The position numbers and the translations under genes were made by a program. The notes beneath the pieces were generated by a model. The model saw nothing but the letters and a program-made list of their open reading frames with translations, had not been told where the DNA came from and searched no databases. Positions 34,600 through 46,184 of a stretch of DNA of 64,000 nt are shown here, in pieces (positions within the stretch are counted from its first letter, which is position 1; the number at the start of each line of letters is the position of its first letter). Source of the DNA: Mesostigma viride (Eukaryota > Streptophyta > Mesostigmatophyceae > Mesostigmatales > Mesostigmataceae); assembly GCA_009746045.1 (NCBI GenBank), contig RPFO01000175.1, forward strand, positions 1,605,898-1,669,897, read 5' to 3'.

Positions 34600-37500
34600 G
34601 GTAGAAAAATCAGATGGTAGCCCAGACGCGGAGTCAACTAGAGTAGAGGTAGACGTCAATAACGTGGCCGCAGACGCGTCCACCCAACCGGCGGCGCGTG
34701 CATCTCAAGGAGATTCGCGGCATCTGTTTCTTTTCAGCGGAGGGTTACTGGTCCCTCCCACCGTCCTTGATCCGTATTTGAAGGAGAAAACGATCATGGA
34801 CGTGAAGTTCCTGGTCGACACCGGCGCCTCCACGTCCTTCATCAACGAGGCCCTGGTGCGTCGGCTGGGCCTGGTACCCCGGCCTCACACCACGGCAGTA
34901 TATGTCACCTACTCAGACGGTCGGCGACACCAATCGCCGGGCCTAGCAGACATCAAGGGTGTGCTGCAGGGCACGCCGGTGGACCTGGTGGCGACTATTG
35001 CGCCGCTGGGCGCTGCCGACATCATCATTGGAGTGGACTGGCTGGACAAGCAGGATGTGGACATCAGTGTGCGCCGGCGGGTAGTTTGGTTTCCGGATGG
35101 TTCATTCTGGTGCCCAGACAGCGAGTATAGGGCACAGGCCGCGGAGGTCCATAACATTACACACGAGCGCTCGGCGGACGGGCCTCGACCAGCGTCCCAG
35201 ATCCTGATGAGTAGCAAGACGCTGGCGCGCCAGCTCCGGAAGGGCAAGGAGTACGCGATGTATCGCATAGACCTGGACAGCACTCAGGCTCTGCTTAACG
35301 AGATTGGTGCCGGATTCACACCGGACGAGCTGGCGCGGTTCAATGCCGTCCTGGAGAAGCGCACTACCCTTTTTGCGGATCGCACCCCCCAGTTCCCTCC
35401 CAATCGATCGGTGTTACATCGTGTCCAGCTCCAGGAGGGTTCCGGGCCTACCGTGTCTCCCATGTACCGCATGGGCCCAGTCGAGCTGGTGGAGCTCAAG
35501 AAGATCCTCATTTCACTGCTCGACGCTGGGCTCATTGAACCCAGCAACAGCCCCTTCTCAGCGGGCGTGCTGCTCGTTCCCAAGCCAGGAGGCAAGTGGC
35601 GTCTGGTGACGGATTACCGGAAGCTGAACGCCATCACCGTCAAGTCCCGGTATCCTCTACCGCGGATCGACGACATCTTCAACCGTGTCCAGGGGGCCAC
35701 GTGTTTCACCGTCATCGACTGTGCGGACGGGTTTTGGCAGCTGCGCATCGCGCCAGAAGACTGCCACAAGACCGCGTTCGCTACGCCCTTCGGTCACTAT
35801 CAGTTTCGGGTGGCGGCAATGGGGCTGTGCAATTCGCCTGCGTCCTTCCAGATGCTGATGAATGACATCCTCCGTCCGGTGATGGGCACAGCCCACTTGC
35901 CGCAGGTCTCCCAGGACCTGGCGGACCCGCAGAAGGGGGCGCGCCCGCCCTGGACCTACAAGCGCACGTGCGCGCTGGCGTATCTGGACGACATCCTGGT
36001 GTACTCCAAGACGTTCGAGGAGCACCTAGAGGATGTGGACGCCGTGCTGCAGATCATGGAGGATGAGCACCTTTCGGCGCGGAAGGCCAAGGTGCGCGCC
36101 GGCCGCTGCGTGCCGTTTCTGGGCCATACCTTGTCCGCGGACGGCATCGCGACCGACCCTGAGAAGATCGAGTCCGTCCAGCAATGGCCTGTCCCTACGG
36201 ACGTGAAAGGGGTGCGCAGCTTCCTGGGATTGGCATCTTACTACCGACGGTTCATCCCGCGGTTTGCCACCATCGCCGCCCCGATCAACGCTCTTCTCAA
36301 GAAGGGTACCCCGTTCCTTTGGGCTGAGCAGTGCCAACAGGCTTTTGAGGCGCTTAAGCGCCACCTCACCACAGCGCCAGTCCTTATCCTGCCGGACCCG
36401 GCCCTTCCTTTCGTCGTGGCTACGGACGCCAGCAAGGTGGCCATCGGGGGTGTCCTCCTGCAGGACCAAGGCAAGGGTCTTCAGCCCATCGAGTATATCT
36501 CACGCACAATGATTCCGGCGGAGCGGAATTACCCAGTGCATCAGCAGGAGCTTCTGGCAGTAGTCTACAGCTGCCACACGTGGCGTCATCATCTTCTGGG
36601 GGCCCAGTTTTCGGTGGCCATTAGTGAGCAGGGGGATCTCGACCCCCACCGCCTGGTGATCCACACCGACCACCGGCCGCTCACCCACCTCCTGGTGCAG
36701 CCCAACCTGACGCCCCGCCAAGCGCGGTGGATGGAGTACTTGTCACAGTTTGCGCCATTCAAGATCCAATACGTCAAGGGCGCGGACAACGTGGTGCCAG
36801 ACGCCCTTTCGCGACGGGCGGACTATTGGTTCTACGAGGACATGGATGTGCTTCATACCACTTGCGTACCAGTGGCCGCCCCGGGGACCGCCTACGGCGC
36901 GGAGCCACGGTCTCCCCGGGCCCGCCACCTGTTTCATCTGGGACACACCACCAGTGATGACTTGTCACCTCTCTTGGAGGAGACGAGTGCCCACGAGGAC
37001 GTGGACGCCCCCGGGGAGGGGGAGGGATCGCATATGCGCATGCCCCTTAGCCATGTGGTGCCGCCCCAGGGAATTTTTCAGCTTCAGCCGATCGGCCCGC
37101 CCACAGTCTTCTCCGAATTCGTCAACCAGGCGAGCGCGGAGACAGACCCGGCCGCGGACGCGTTCACAGTCACGTCGGACCTGGAGACGATGATCAGTCG
37201 TTTCACGGTCACGGAGGAAGCGGCGCTTGAAGCCATCCGGGCGCATCCCCAGCAGATGGGTGCCTACCCTTGCAAGTTCCAGGATGGACGCCTGTTCGTG
37301 AGTGTCCAGCCGGAGGAATGGCGGCTGTATGTCCCGGAGCTTTGTAGGGCCGCCTTGCTTCACGAGCTCCACGATTCGCTTCTAGGCGGACATCAAGGAA
37401 GCCACCGTCTTTATCCTCGGGCCCGCAAACATTTCTACTGGCCAGGGATGAAGGAGTATATTGAGACATATGTGCGCCAGTGCCCCTCGTGCCAGATCAT

Positions 37501-38693
37501 GAAGTCCAGGAACACGGGCTCGCAAGCCGTCCCCAAGACGTTACCTGATCCGATGGGTCCTTGGGATTCTATCATGATGGACTTCATCGGCCCGTTCAAG
37601 AAGGCGAAGAGCGGCAACAGCATGGTCTGGTGTTCGTGGACCGCCTGACGCGCATGTGTCACTTGGCCCCGTGTCCGGCCGACCTCACTGCGGAGGAGTG
37701 CGCCAAGATATACCTGACGCACGTGTTCCGGTTCCACGGGCTCAGCCGACAGTTCATCTCCGACCGCGACAAGCTCTTCACGGCCAAATTCTGGCAGGAG
37801 TTTTTCGAACGGCTGGGCACCAAGGTGTCGCTGGGCACGGCCTACCACAGTTCGTCGTCACATCTGGTGGAGCGGTTGAACCGCACAGTGCAGGAGACCA
37901 TGCGACACTACACCGACGCGGTGGGCAGCAATTGGGAGGAACTTCTGGGCTTGGTGGAGTTCTCCCTGAACAATGCCCCCAGGCCGCCCACGGATTTACC
38001 CCCTTTTTCCTCAACTCTGGCAGGCACCCTCTCACGCCTCCCGACTTGCTTATGAGCCCCGGACTGGGAGAGGATCAGGTCAAGCTGGACACACGCCAGG
38101 GGGTTGATCGCTTGCTGCAGCGGATGCACCAGGCTCATAACAGTGCAGTCCAGGGCTACCGCGCCGCGACCGAGCGGTATCTGGAGAGGACAGCCGGCAA
38201 GCGGGATAACCGGGCGCCGTCCATTGAGGTGGGCGATTGGGTCCTGGTGGAGGGCCCACAGATCGGACGATTCTCACACAAGGTGGAGAAGGAGCTGAAG
38301 ACTAAGCTTCGTCCCATGTTCCTGGGCCCCTACAAGGTTCTCACCAAGTTTGACGACGTCATGTTCCAGGTGGACGTCCCAGTGTCATGGAACCTCACGT
38401 CCAACCGTTTCCATCGTGACCAGCTCAAGTTGTACCACCAGAACACCATTCAGGGTCGGGTCAATCCCCCGGCCCCGTTGGAGTTCAATCCGGACACGGG
38501 GGAACAGGAGGATGAGGTGGCAGCGATCGTGGGACACCGGGATGTCAAACGAGGTCGGGGGACCCAGCGACAGTACCGTGTGCGATGGCGATTCGCGCAG
38601 CATGAGTCTGAGGACTCCTGGCGCACTTCTACTGAGTTAGCGGGTTGCGCCCGCTTACTGGAAGCGTACAAGAAGACACACCAGTTGCATTAA
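34600..38693 (+). pseudogene. Pol polyprotein: protease, RT, RNase H, integrase, chromodomain
   Basis: Protease FLVDTGASTSFINEALV (DTG at 34817). RT: GGKWRLVTDYRKLN, FTVIDCADGFWQL, FGHYQFRVAAMGLCNSPASF and YLDDILVYSKT (YLDD at 35981). About 30 extra residues separate MNDILRPVMG from YLDD. RNase H: FVVATDASKVAIGG, QQELLAVVYSC, VIHTDHRPLTHLL. Integrase zinc region HDSLLGGHQGSHRLYPRARK to CPSCQIMK, then D in WDSIMMDFIGPF, D in FISDRDKLF, E in SSHLVERLNRTVQE. The end has YRVRWRFAQHESEDSWRTS, a chromodomain. The main frame stops at 37646; integrase continues in another frame to 38055 and the tail in a third to 38693. The two switches look like single missing bases, the second in a C run. Upstream of 34600 the same frame is open but is a shadow of gag. 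Confidence 0.92.
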
Positions 38694-38731
38694 TAGGCCA
38701 CATACGGTACGGTGTAGGGTGAGAGTGAGGT

Positions 38732-41256
38732 GTGAGCCGGGTACTAGGTACACGCCGACTAATGCCTTGGCTTGTGGTGTGGGCCGTGCAGGGGGACGCC
38801 GCGGAGGCGCTTCCCAGAGGCCAGACTTCCATCAGCGCCGCGGAGGCCGTAGAGGCAGGAATCCGGGTAGTAGACGGGGAGTCGAGTGAGGAAGATCTGG
38901 TGGACATGGACACGACAGATTACCCGGAGGCCCCTCTACCAGAACAGGTGACAGGATGCAGACAGCTCGCGGAGAGCCTGCAGTCCGAAGGGGTGCTTTA
39001 AGGGCCGGAGGCTCGGGAGGTGGTGGCCGGCACGAGACGTCGTCCAGACCCGGAGCTCCGGACGCGCGCACGATGCAGCTAGTGAAGGAGCTGAATGAGG
39101 AGACATTTAACCCCCGATGTTCGTGCGCAACTATGGTCGGGAGGGTGACTTGGTGGAGCGGCGTCGTCGGCGCCGTAACCAGATGCCGTCAACTCCGCGC
39201 TGATTCCATTCTGGCGCGGGCCGGCCCGCTAAGCTGGAGGATTTTCGATGGTTCGTGCGAAGAAATGTGGGGTTCAGGATTGAGACCCGCACCGCCGAGA
39301 GCGACGGCGTGGTGGTCGGTATCGACTGGGAAACCCATGAGCGGGAGTGCCTGTGTCATGCGTGCATGAACACGTTGGATGCGGGTCTGGCATTTCCACG
39401 GCTGTTGCTCCTCCTAATTCCACCCGAGGTGCGGAAGCAGCTGGAGCACTACTTTCCTCGATACCTCCCGTTGGAAGGGGCGTTGCGGGGCGAGAAGTGT
39501 ATGCGCGCGGGTCAGTATTCGTTACGGCAGGCCCTGGATCGCATTGTGACGATGGATGACGAAGACCAGGATGATGGGAGCGAGGGTGACGACTCCGATT
39601 CTGATGACTACCCTCCACGCCCTCTTCCTCGTCCTCCTCCAAGGGATCCACCTTCTGGGGGCTCCTTGGAGGGCGGCGCAGGACATCGTCCTGTGACGCG
39701 TTTCGAGGCGCCACCGCCGGCGACGGGCTGGGGGCGCCCACCTGGGCGCGAGTCTCGCCCGCGGTCCACGGGTTGGGGCGGGGCAGTCAACCAGCTCCCG
39801 GCGTGCTCCGGAACGACCTGCACGTCGGCGCTCGCCCTCACCGTCCTCGCGCTCGCGTTCCCGTTCGGACTCAGGAACGGAGGTACGCACTGCTCGCCGT
39901 GCGTCACCACCATCTCGTCGCCCGGCTGATCGTCACTGGGAGCGCACGTGGGGGTCGGCGGTGGAATTGGAGCGAGAGTCTCGGCGACCGCGGTCGGATA
40001 CGACGGGAGCTGCTCCGGCTAGGACAGAACAGCCGGCCGGGGCGAGCCCCCGGTTGTGGCCCCCAGGTCCTCCGACGGGTGCGGGCCAAGAGGAGCCTAC
40101 CTTCCTTGTCTCCTTGGATCCACCGGAGCCTACCTTCCTAGTCTCCCTGGAACCACGTCCCCGGCCTGCACCAGCCGGCTCATCAATGCCACGTCCTGCG
40201 GAGGGACACATCCGGCCCACTTCGTCGGGTCGACCCTCGCACCGTTCCGCGGAGGAACCGTGCCTACACACCATGGCAGAGACGCGACCTCGGGTCGCGG
40301 AGGGCCCCAGCGGAACGGGCATTCTGGTACCAGCGGAGCCCGTGATGCGTTTGGAAGCGCTCGTAGCTGCGGTACAATCAGGACAGGACCTGATACAGCG
40401 CCTGATGGTCCAGCACGGTCGTCAAGGCGATCATTCTGCGCCACCTCAGTGGGCTATGATGCGGCTTCCAGAGCTCCTGGGTCATCTCACGAGGAGTGGT
40501 CATTGGGGACTTCATACGGCCGGTACCGGGCAGAGCGGTGAGGTATGGTGGGCCAGGACCTCGCACGGAGAAGCTGTGTGTGACATTCGAGGGACCTCCG
40601 GCTTTTCAGGTTCCCCCGGGTACGCACCTACCCGCTCCTCTGGTGTTTCAAGCGGGTCCTTGGTTCGCTGTGGATCGCGGGGCTTACTGGGAACAGGTAG
40701 AGATCACCTTTCTGCCCCAGGTTCCCCTGCCCCTGCCGCAACCCGACGACCCTCGTTTTCCCCTTGCGGTGGGGCATACTGTGCGGTTCGGGTCCGAAGA
40801 CTGGTGGGATTGGCGATATCAGGTCGATGGGGTGGGGCACGTGGTGACGCCTCCCAAGGTGGCTCCAGCGGAGGGACGTGCCTTTCTTAATCTGGTGGCG
40901 CCCGATATTGCAGGGGCCGGACGGCGTCGATCAACGATGATCACGTGCGTACGGAGGTTTTTATGATGGGGGTGCACTTTGTTCGCGAGCACCGTTGTGG
41001 GGTGGTGGATCGGTCGGCGCTGACACTTCTATTCACCCATCCCCAGTACCTCGCTGGGTTCCTGTCCATGTGGCCCAGGGGTTCGTGGGTGGAGCTGTCC
41101 AGGATGGGCCGGCAGAAGGTGTCCCCCTACCAAGTGGCCTTTGAGTGTGACCTGTGTTCGCACCCCGGGATGATGACTTCGCAAATGACCCACGCGGGGC
41201 GTAGGGCTCTCACTGAAGTCCTGTCGCAGCGACGTGCCACTAGCGGCGGACGCTAG
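38732..41256 (+). pseudogene. Unexplained coding-like region between pol and 3' LTR
   Basis: Sense-strand open frames follow one another: 38732-39001, 38956-39369, 39255-39929, 39961-40890, 40496-40966 and 40945-41256. Stretches that look like real protein include RWFVRRNVGFRIETRTAESD, VGIDWETHERECLCHACM (a C-x2-C pair), WWDWRYQVDGVGHVVTPPKV and VHFVREHRCGVVDRSALTLL with CDLCSHPG. The composition (Trp-rich, Pro-rich linkers, acidic run) differs from pol. I recognise no envelope, movement-protein or other family and no transmembrane segment. It may be one protein broken by several indels. Confidence is for coding origin, not function. Confidence 0.45.
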
Positions 41257-41461
41257 AGTGGTTAGAAAGTTTTTGTGACGGATAGCGGATTGATCCAGTC
41301 ACCATCAGAGTCTTACTACTACGTCAGGGTTGGTCCTGTGTATCAACTTCTAGAGGAACTGGCATTACTGACCTGCGGGTGAACCGAGGTTGGGACATAG
41401 TACTCTTATAGTAGCGTTGTTTTCTCAATCTAACTTGTACGGTAGGGACTACCGACCCCCG

Positions 41462-41475
41462 TGGGGGGGGAGGAG
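41462..41475 (+). promoter_or_regulatory. Polypurine tract
   Basis: The purine run GGGGGGGGAGGAG directly before TGTTACG is in the place of the plus-strand primer of LTR elements. Confidence 0.8.
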
Positions 41476-41660
41476 TGTTACGTCCCAGCCCTTTTGGTCG
41501 GACGTAACAATGGAATAAATTACTAAGGCTGTTTGGTCTATTGTATTTGGGTTTTATGGACCTTGGCCATTGTGTGAATTGGACTAGTTATTTTGGTCCT
41601 AGGTTGTCCTTTTAGGGGCCGGTGCCGTGGCGCCGCGCCAGTTCTGGGACCGTCCGTAGT

Positions 41661-42140
41661 CACTACAATACGGTTCTTAGGAGACGCGAAATGAGTGAGA
41701 ATGTTACCCGAGCGGTAACGAGGATTCGCACCGTTGATTTTAACATGTGTTTCTTTTTTTGCGCCATTTGGCGAGCATCGACTGGAGCCTGAACCTAGCG
41801 GGGGGAATCATGCGGTGGAATCTTGCGGGGGAATCTTGCGGGGAAAAATTCCGAACGTGAATTTAGCGAAGTCCTACTACATTTTGCTTGGGTACACGGT
41901 ACTACAGTTTCGTCACTGAAAATTTTCTGTAGTTGCGTTGGTGTTTCGTGCGTTCCGCTGAAATTTTCGTGTTCAGTGCCCAGATCACAATTTGATCCGG
42001 GCGCAAAATGATTGGCTGTACGGTACGAACCAAAAACGAAATTTTAGTATCTAAGTTCCGCAGCGCTTGCTGAATTTGCCCCGGAAGCCCGGGGGCACTT
42101 TCCCCGCTGAAAAAGGTCTCCGCGGAAGCGTATTGTAGTG
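41661..42140. mobile_element. 480-bp CACTA-type MITE in the 3' LTR
   Basis: Perfect 12-bp terminal repeats CACTACAATACG / CGTATTGTAGTG. The 5' LTR gives the empty site CCGTCCGTAGTTCTAGGCG; around the insert GT is present on both sides (41659-41660, 42141-42142), a 2-bp duplication. CACTA ends and short duplications are marks of the CMC/EnSpm superfamily (2-3 bp). It has no coding capacity and must be moved in trans. Confidence 0.85.
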
Positions 42141-42374
42141 GTTCTAGGCGTGGATCCTATAGTTGAGGGTCGATGTCGGCCCGGATCCTACGTGGAATGA
42201 GTGACTTGGATTGTTCTATGGAAATTGGCGTGTATCTGCGCCGCAATCAACCTAGGTTAAATTGGTCCGAGGACGAGAGTCTCGTCCTCTTGGTTTAATG
42301 AATGATAAGTGCGAATACGCCTACACATTGAGCCCGGGGCAATTATCCATTTGTAATTGGTATTGCTAGCCAAT

Positions 42375-42948
42375 ATAAGTGTGTACCACCAAGGCGGGCC
42401 AGCCGGTGTACTGGAAGGGGGCGGCCATCTACGTCGGCCACAAGCCCTGGCAAGCGACCCCCTCGACCACCGCGGCCCCAGCAACTCCAGCCCCAGCCTA
42501 GGGGAATACAGCAGTAGTGTAGAATAGTTAGACAGTGGCCTTGTACATGCCCGCCTAATACAAGCACTATACCAGCTGAGGCCTAGCCTTTTTAGTCATG
42601 TACATGTGTGCCTATGATGTGCCACACTCCAGACGATGCCTAGCCTTATTTAGTAATGCTGTGCCCATGCAGGGAGTCACTCTCTGCTGAGAAGCCATGC
42701 CATAGCTCTTGAATAGCCATGATGATCTTCCCCCTCACAGGCATGCTCCCCCCTTACCCGGGCATAGCGTGATAGACCATGAGGGTGCGGGTGCCCTGGT
42801 GCACCTAGAGCAAGTGTTGTTTACATTCCCACCCTTGCAGGAAGTAGCTTAGAATGTATTATAGGCTCATATGCCCCTTCTCAGGGCTATGTGCTACATA
42901 TACTCCCAACGGAGTTATGTTCCTAATTAATTAATTAATAAGTGTGTA
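42375..42948 (+). mobile_element. 5'-truncated LINE 3' end (family B) in the 3' LTR
   Basis: The insert is flanked by the 11-bp direct repeat ATAAGTGTGTA (42375-42385, 42938-42948). It starts inside a coding tail (VYWKGAAIYVGHKPWQATPS, then a stop) and ends with the perfect stem-loop ACTCCCAACGGAGT (42902-42915), then TATGTTCC and a TAATTAATTAA-type tail. A second copy lies antisense at 63490-64000. Confidence 0.88.
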
Positions 42949-43445
42949 CTAATTAGCTTGGCATCAAGCCGTGATGCCAGATATCTCACGACTCACGTCG
43001 TGAAGCGCAGCCTACTTTAGGCTATCTTGAATTATTCCTAATTCCGGCAAGAAGGGTCTTTCGCTACGTAGCTCAGGCTAGGTGTGTCTGGGCTGGGACG
43101 TAACAGCTGGCCGGGAGTGTCTAGTGGTGAGCACCATTGCTGCGATCGCTCTCCCACCATTTACGAGGAAATACCCGCAAATGGAAAACCACTGAAAAGG
43201 TCTAGCTAGTCAGTCATCACGTTAGCCATGCCATGATTCCAAACGTCCAAGAACTACACACGGTGCAAAGGCAAAAAGCCGGAGGACAACACTTTCAAAT
43301 GTGCGGCGGGAACCAAAAGCCCGCGGATGCCAGAAAACATCGTGTTGCGGCAGCGACGCGACGATGTGGACAACGAATCCCGGTGCCAAGCTCGGAACGG
43401 CCGCAAAGGAGATCTGGCATCACAGGGTTCAGATGTGCGGAGATA

Positions 43446-44848
43446 CTACAGTATGCGATCCAGCCGGTTCACGACCTGTTTGTAGAGCTTGTGCCAAGGG
43501 GCAGCACCGAACAGATGTGGGTGACGTTGCAAAAAACATCGGACTTGACGGAGCATAATGGCTCGGTCATAGTCTTTGACCAATAAACGCTGCAAGAGTG
43601 CAACAAGAGTCGTGATGAAATCAACACGATAAGAACAAAGACGGGAAAAACGATGTAACTGAGAAAGAACAACACCATATTTTGCTGTGTGGGAAAGGAG
43701 ACTGTGAATATCGGGGTAACGAATAAAAGGAATTTGCTGGTATTTAGGATCCTTGCGCTTATCATAGACAGCCGTACGCCAGCCCTTCTTGTTATGGGTA
43801 ATGTTAAGATCGAGGTAATTGCAATGAGTATCCTCCGACGTGAGCTTTAATGTGAGGGACGCTTGCGGGTAGATGCCAGGCAGACCAGCGGTGATATACA
43901 AATGGGTTGCGAAATCAGGGTTGCATCGAAAGCGATGACATCATCAATGTATCGACATGTATGGATAAAACGCCTGATGAGAACATCATCGTTTGAGGCA
44001 ATGAGATTCTCCATGAATGCAAGCTCATAAGTGTATAGATAGAGGTTTGCGAGGAGCCCGGCACAGTTAGTGCCCATAGGGATGCCGATAGCTTGTTGGT
44101 ATACATTGCCCGCAAAACAGATGAAGGTGTTATCAACAAGATAAGAGATCCAATGAACAAGGTCAGCCTTCGTGATAATATAATTATAACCATCCCGCAC
44201 GATAGCACCTGCCGCGATCCCTGAGAGCCACGTTGCCGTGGGCTTGGTCTGAGAAACACGCACGTGCAGGTGGTTGCGCCCGTGAGGCCTACGTGCATAC
44301 AGACGAGTAAGGAGGCTATCTAAACGAGCTTTCAAATCGTGCAAATCTAGTGTGGTATATAGAGTGGTGAAATCATAGGTGGCTATGGGCATAGGTATAC
44401 GTTTCTCTGCTGCTGTCTTAGAACGGCTAAGGGCGGCAAGGCGTAGGCGTACTTGGGCTGAGTCTATGACGATCCAACTACCAGCGCATTCATACCCGGC
44501 ATTCGACAGCACCTCCACCCATAATGCATTGGCTTCGGGGAGAAGAGCATTCAAAGCATGGCAGATGAGTTTCGAGAGAGGCATCAGTGGGGCTGAATGC
44601 GACGCAGCAATGGTGCGCAAAGCAACAGGAGTTTTGTGCAGCTTAAGAGTGAGATACAGATATGGGAACGTAGTGGTGGTGGCGCGTCGCTGCCGCTTAA
44701 GGAATGCCCGAGCAAAAATGTTTTGGCTGTGCAGAAAAGCCCGATGAGCAGCAGTGATACTGGCGGTGGACTGTGCACGCTGAACATATAGGTAGGGCTG
44801 GACGCCAACTCGTGTTGCAAAGTAGCAAGAGTTGTGATACCTGACTGC
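43446..44848 (-). pseudogene. Penelope-like reverse transcriptase, C-terminal half
   Basis: Motifs in order on the minus strand: FPYLYLTLKLHKTPVALRTI (RT2a region), TYDFTTLYTTLDL (motif A), YQQAIGIPMGTNCAGLLANL (motif B), RYIDDVIAF (motif C, catalytic DD near 43950). After a single-base frame switch near 43920 follow YLDLNITHNKKGWRTAVYDK and IPFIRYPDIHSLLSHTAKYG, the motif D/E and thumb region. The frame reads on to about 43446 with RLLVKDYDRAIMLRQVRCFL. No endonuclease domain follows, which fits the N-terminal GIY-YIG type. Confidence 0.88.
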
Positions 44849-46043
44849 CCTCATTCATCAGGTTAGGCTTGACATATGACCAACTCAGCCGGTGTACATG
44901 CTTTGGTTCGTCCTCCATGCTGACCAAGCATGCGTGGCTAGCTTCATCAACCTGGGTAACCACCCCAGGACTCCAGCTACCACGTTTGCCATAAAGGCTA
45001 GGTTCCTTCCAAGCTAGGACCTTCTGACCCACTTGTGGCTCCAGCATCTTCCAACCCCGGTCCTTCTCCCTCAGCTTGGCAAAGGTGACATGTGCAGCAT
45101 GTTTCCAGCCCTCCAGCACATGTGGTGGGCACAGGCCATGATATAGACCCATTGGGCTGACAGCAACTCCATCATAGTAGAAGTTAACCCTGCTGTTCAG
45201 CTGCTGCTCCACGTTCCTCAGCCATGCACTCCTGACAAGTGCAGGTGCAGACAAGGGTACCCAGTCTTCAGAGATGATCAATTTCTTGACCTCCTGGATT
45301 GCCCTCTCGATAGCACCCTGCTGCCCATGAGCCTCCCTAGGTGTAACCAGCAACTCAGGAAGGGTAGGATCACCCTTGAGATGCTGAAACTGCATGTCCA
45401 CCTGGATCCTTGTGGTAGGAAACTTGGCTCTTACATTCTGCAGGGCAGCCAGCAAGTACCTGTTCTTCATAGAAGGTAAATGCTCCAGCACCTTGTATTT
45501 CGTGTACCTGTCCACGCACACCAACAGTTGCATGCCCCTGATGTGTTGGATATCACACTGCAGATCACCAATGCTCTGAGGTAGAGCTTTGGCATGTGAT
45601 TTCCTGGGCTTGTTGGAGGACAACTGGCACTTACACCGTGAGGCAGCTTGCTGACACGCCTTAAGAAGGGGTGCCCTGCCCATACGGAAGGCAAAGTTGT
45701 TTGACAGAGAAGTGGCATGCCCAAACATGTTGTGGATTCGGGCACCCAACTCCTGGTACACAGAGGAAGCAGTCCCTGGCACAGTCAGGACTGTGCTGTC
45801 AGATTGTCCAGCATCACCATGCTGACTTCCATCCTGTTCTGACTCAGAGCCTGAGTCACCCTGCTCATGCCCAACACCTGGACCGCCAGCAGGGACCACA
45901 TGCATACCACCAGAGGCCTTCACACCCCTCTGTGGTTGTACATTGGTTTCTCTCAAAATGAGAGGTCCACCCTCGTGCCCAGCACGAGGATGCATAGGGT
46001 CAGACATACTTACAGCTGCATCAGCTGTCAAGGACGTCTTCAT
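44849..46043 (-). CDS. Retroviral-type integrase
   Basis: From its ATG at 46043 an acidic/Ser-rich leader precedes an integrase. The zinc region includes IHNMFGHATSL and ACQQAASRCKC. The core shows D in GDLQCDIQHIRGMQLLVCVD, D in RIQVDMQFQHLKGDP and E in GQQGAIERAIQEVKKLI, the D,D,E triad. An SH3-like end follows with WSPGVVTQVDEASHACLV and KHVHRLSWSYVKPNL. It is in the same frame as gag upstream: from the gag UGA (46185-46187) the frame is open for about 47 codons up to this ATG. The open frame continues past 44849 only into the disrupted Penelope-like sequence, so the real end lies at or near the border. Confidence 0.8.
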
Positions 46044-46184
46044 AGGAACCTGTACCTCTCCAGGTGACCTGGGGCCACACTGAACCTGGAGATCACCCTC
46101 TTGTTGCCCAGATATAAAATCTGCATTGGAGCACCTGGCCTCCCCCTTGGGTGAATTAAGGTGTGTAGGGGTTGCCTCAGACAG

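Larger units (their letters stand above)
30422..43105 (+). mobile_element. Ty3/gypsy chromovirus-type LTR retrotransposon
   Basis: Two LTRs begin TGTTACGTCCCAGCCC and end GGGACGTAACA, with the 5-bp target duplication GCTGG on both sides (30417-30421, 43106-43110). Order inside: primer site, leader ORF with hybrid-binding domain, gag, pol (protease, RT, RNase H, integrase, chromodomain), a 2.6 kb extra coding-like region, polypurine tract. The LTRs differ at about four substitutions in 583 aligned bases plus one 2-bp indel, once two later insertions in the right LTR are removed. Despite this youth the coding region has several frameshifts. Confidence 0.95.
41476..43105 (+). repeat. 3' LTR of the gypsy element, enlarged by two insertions
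   Basis: 1630 bp against 583 in the 5' LTR. The surplus is exactly explained by a MITE (41661-42140 plus 2-bp duplication) and a LINE end with its duplication (42386-42948), leaving only a 2-bp indel. Confidence 0.95.

Noticed and set aside
34088-34600. Use of the ATG at 34088 as the start of pol
   Set aside because: This stretch lies over the gag zinc knuckle in another frame and shows no protease-like sequence; the real pol signal begins behind the gag stop.
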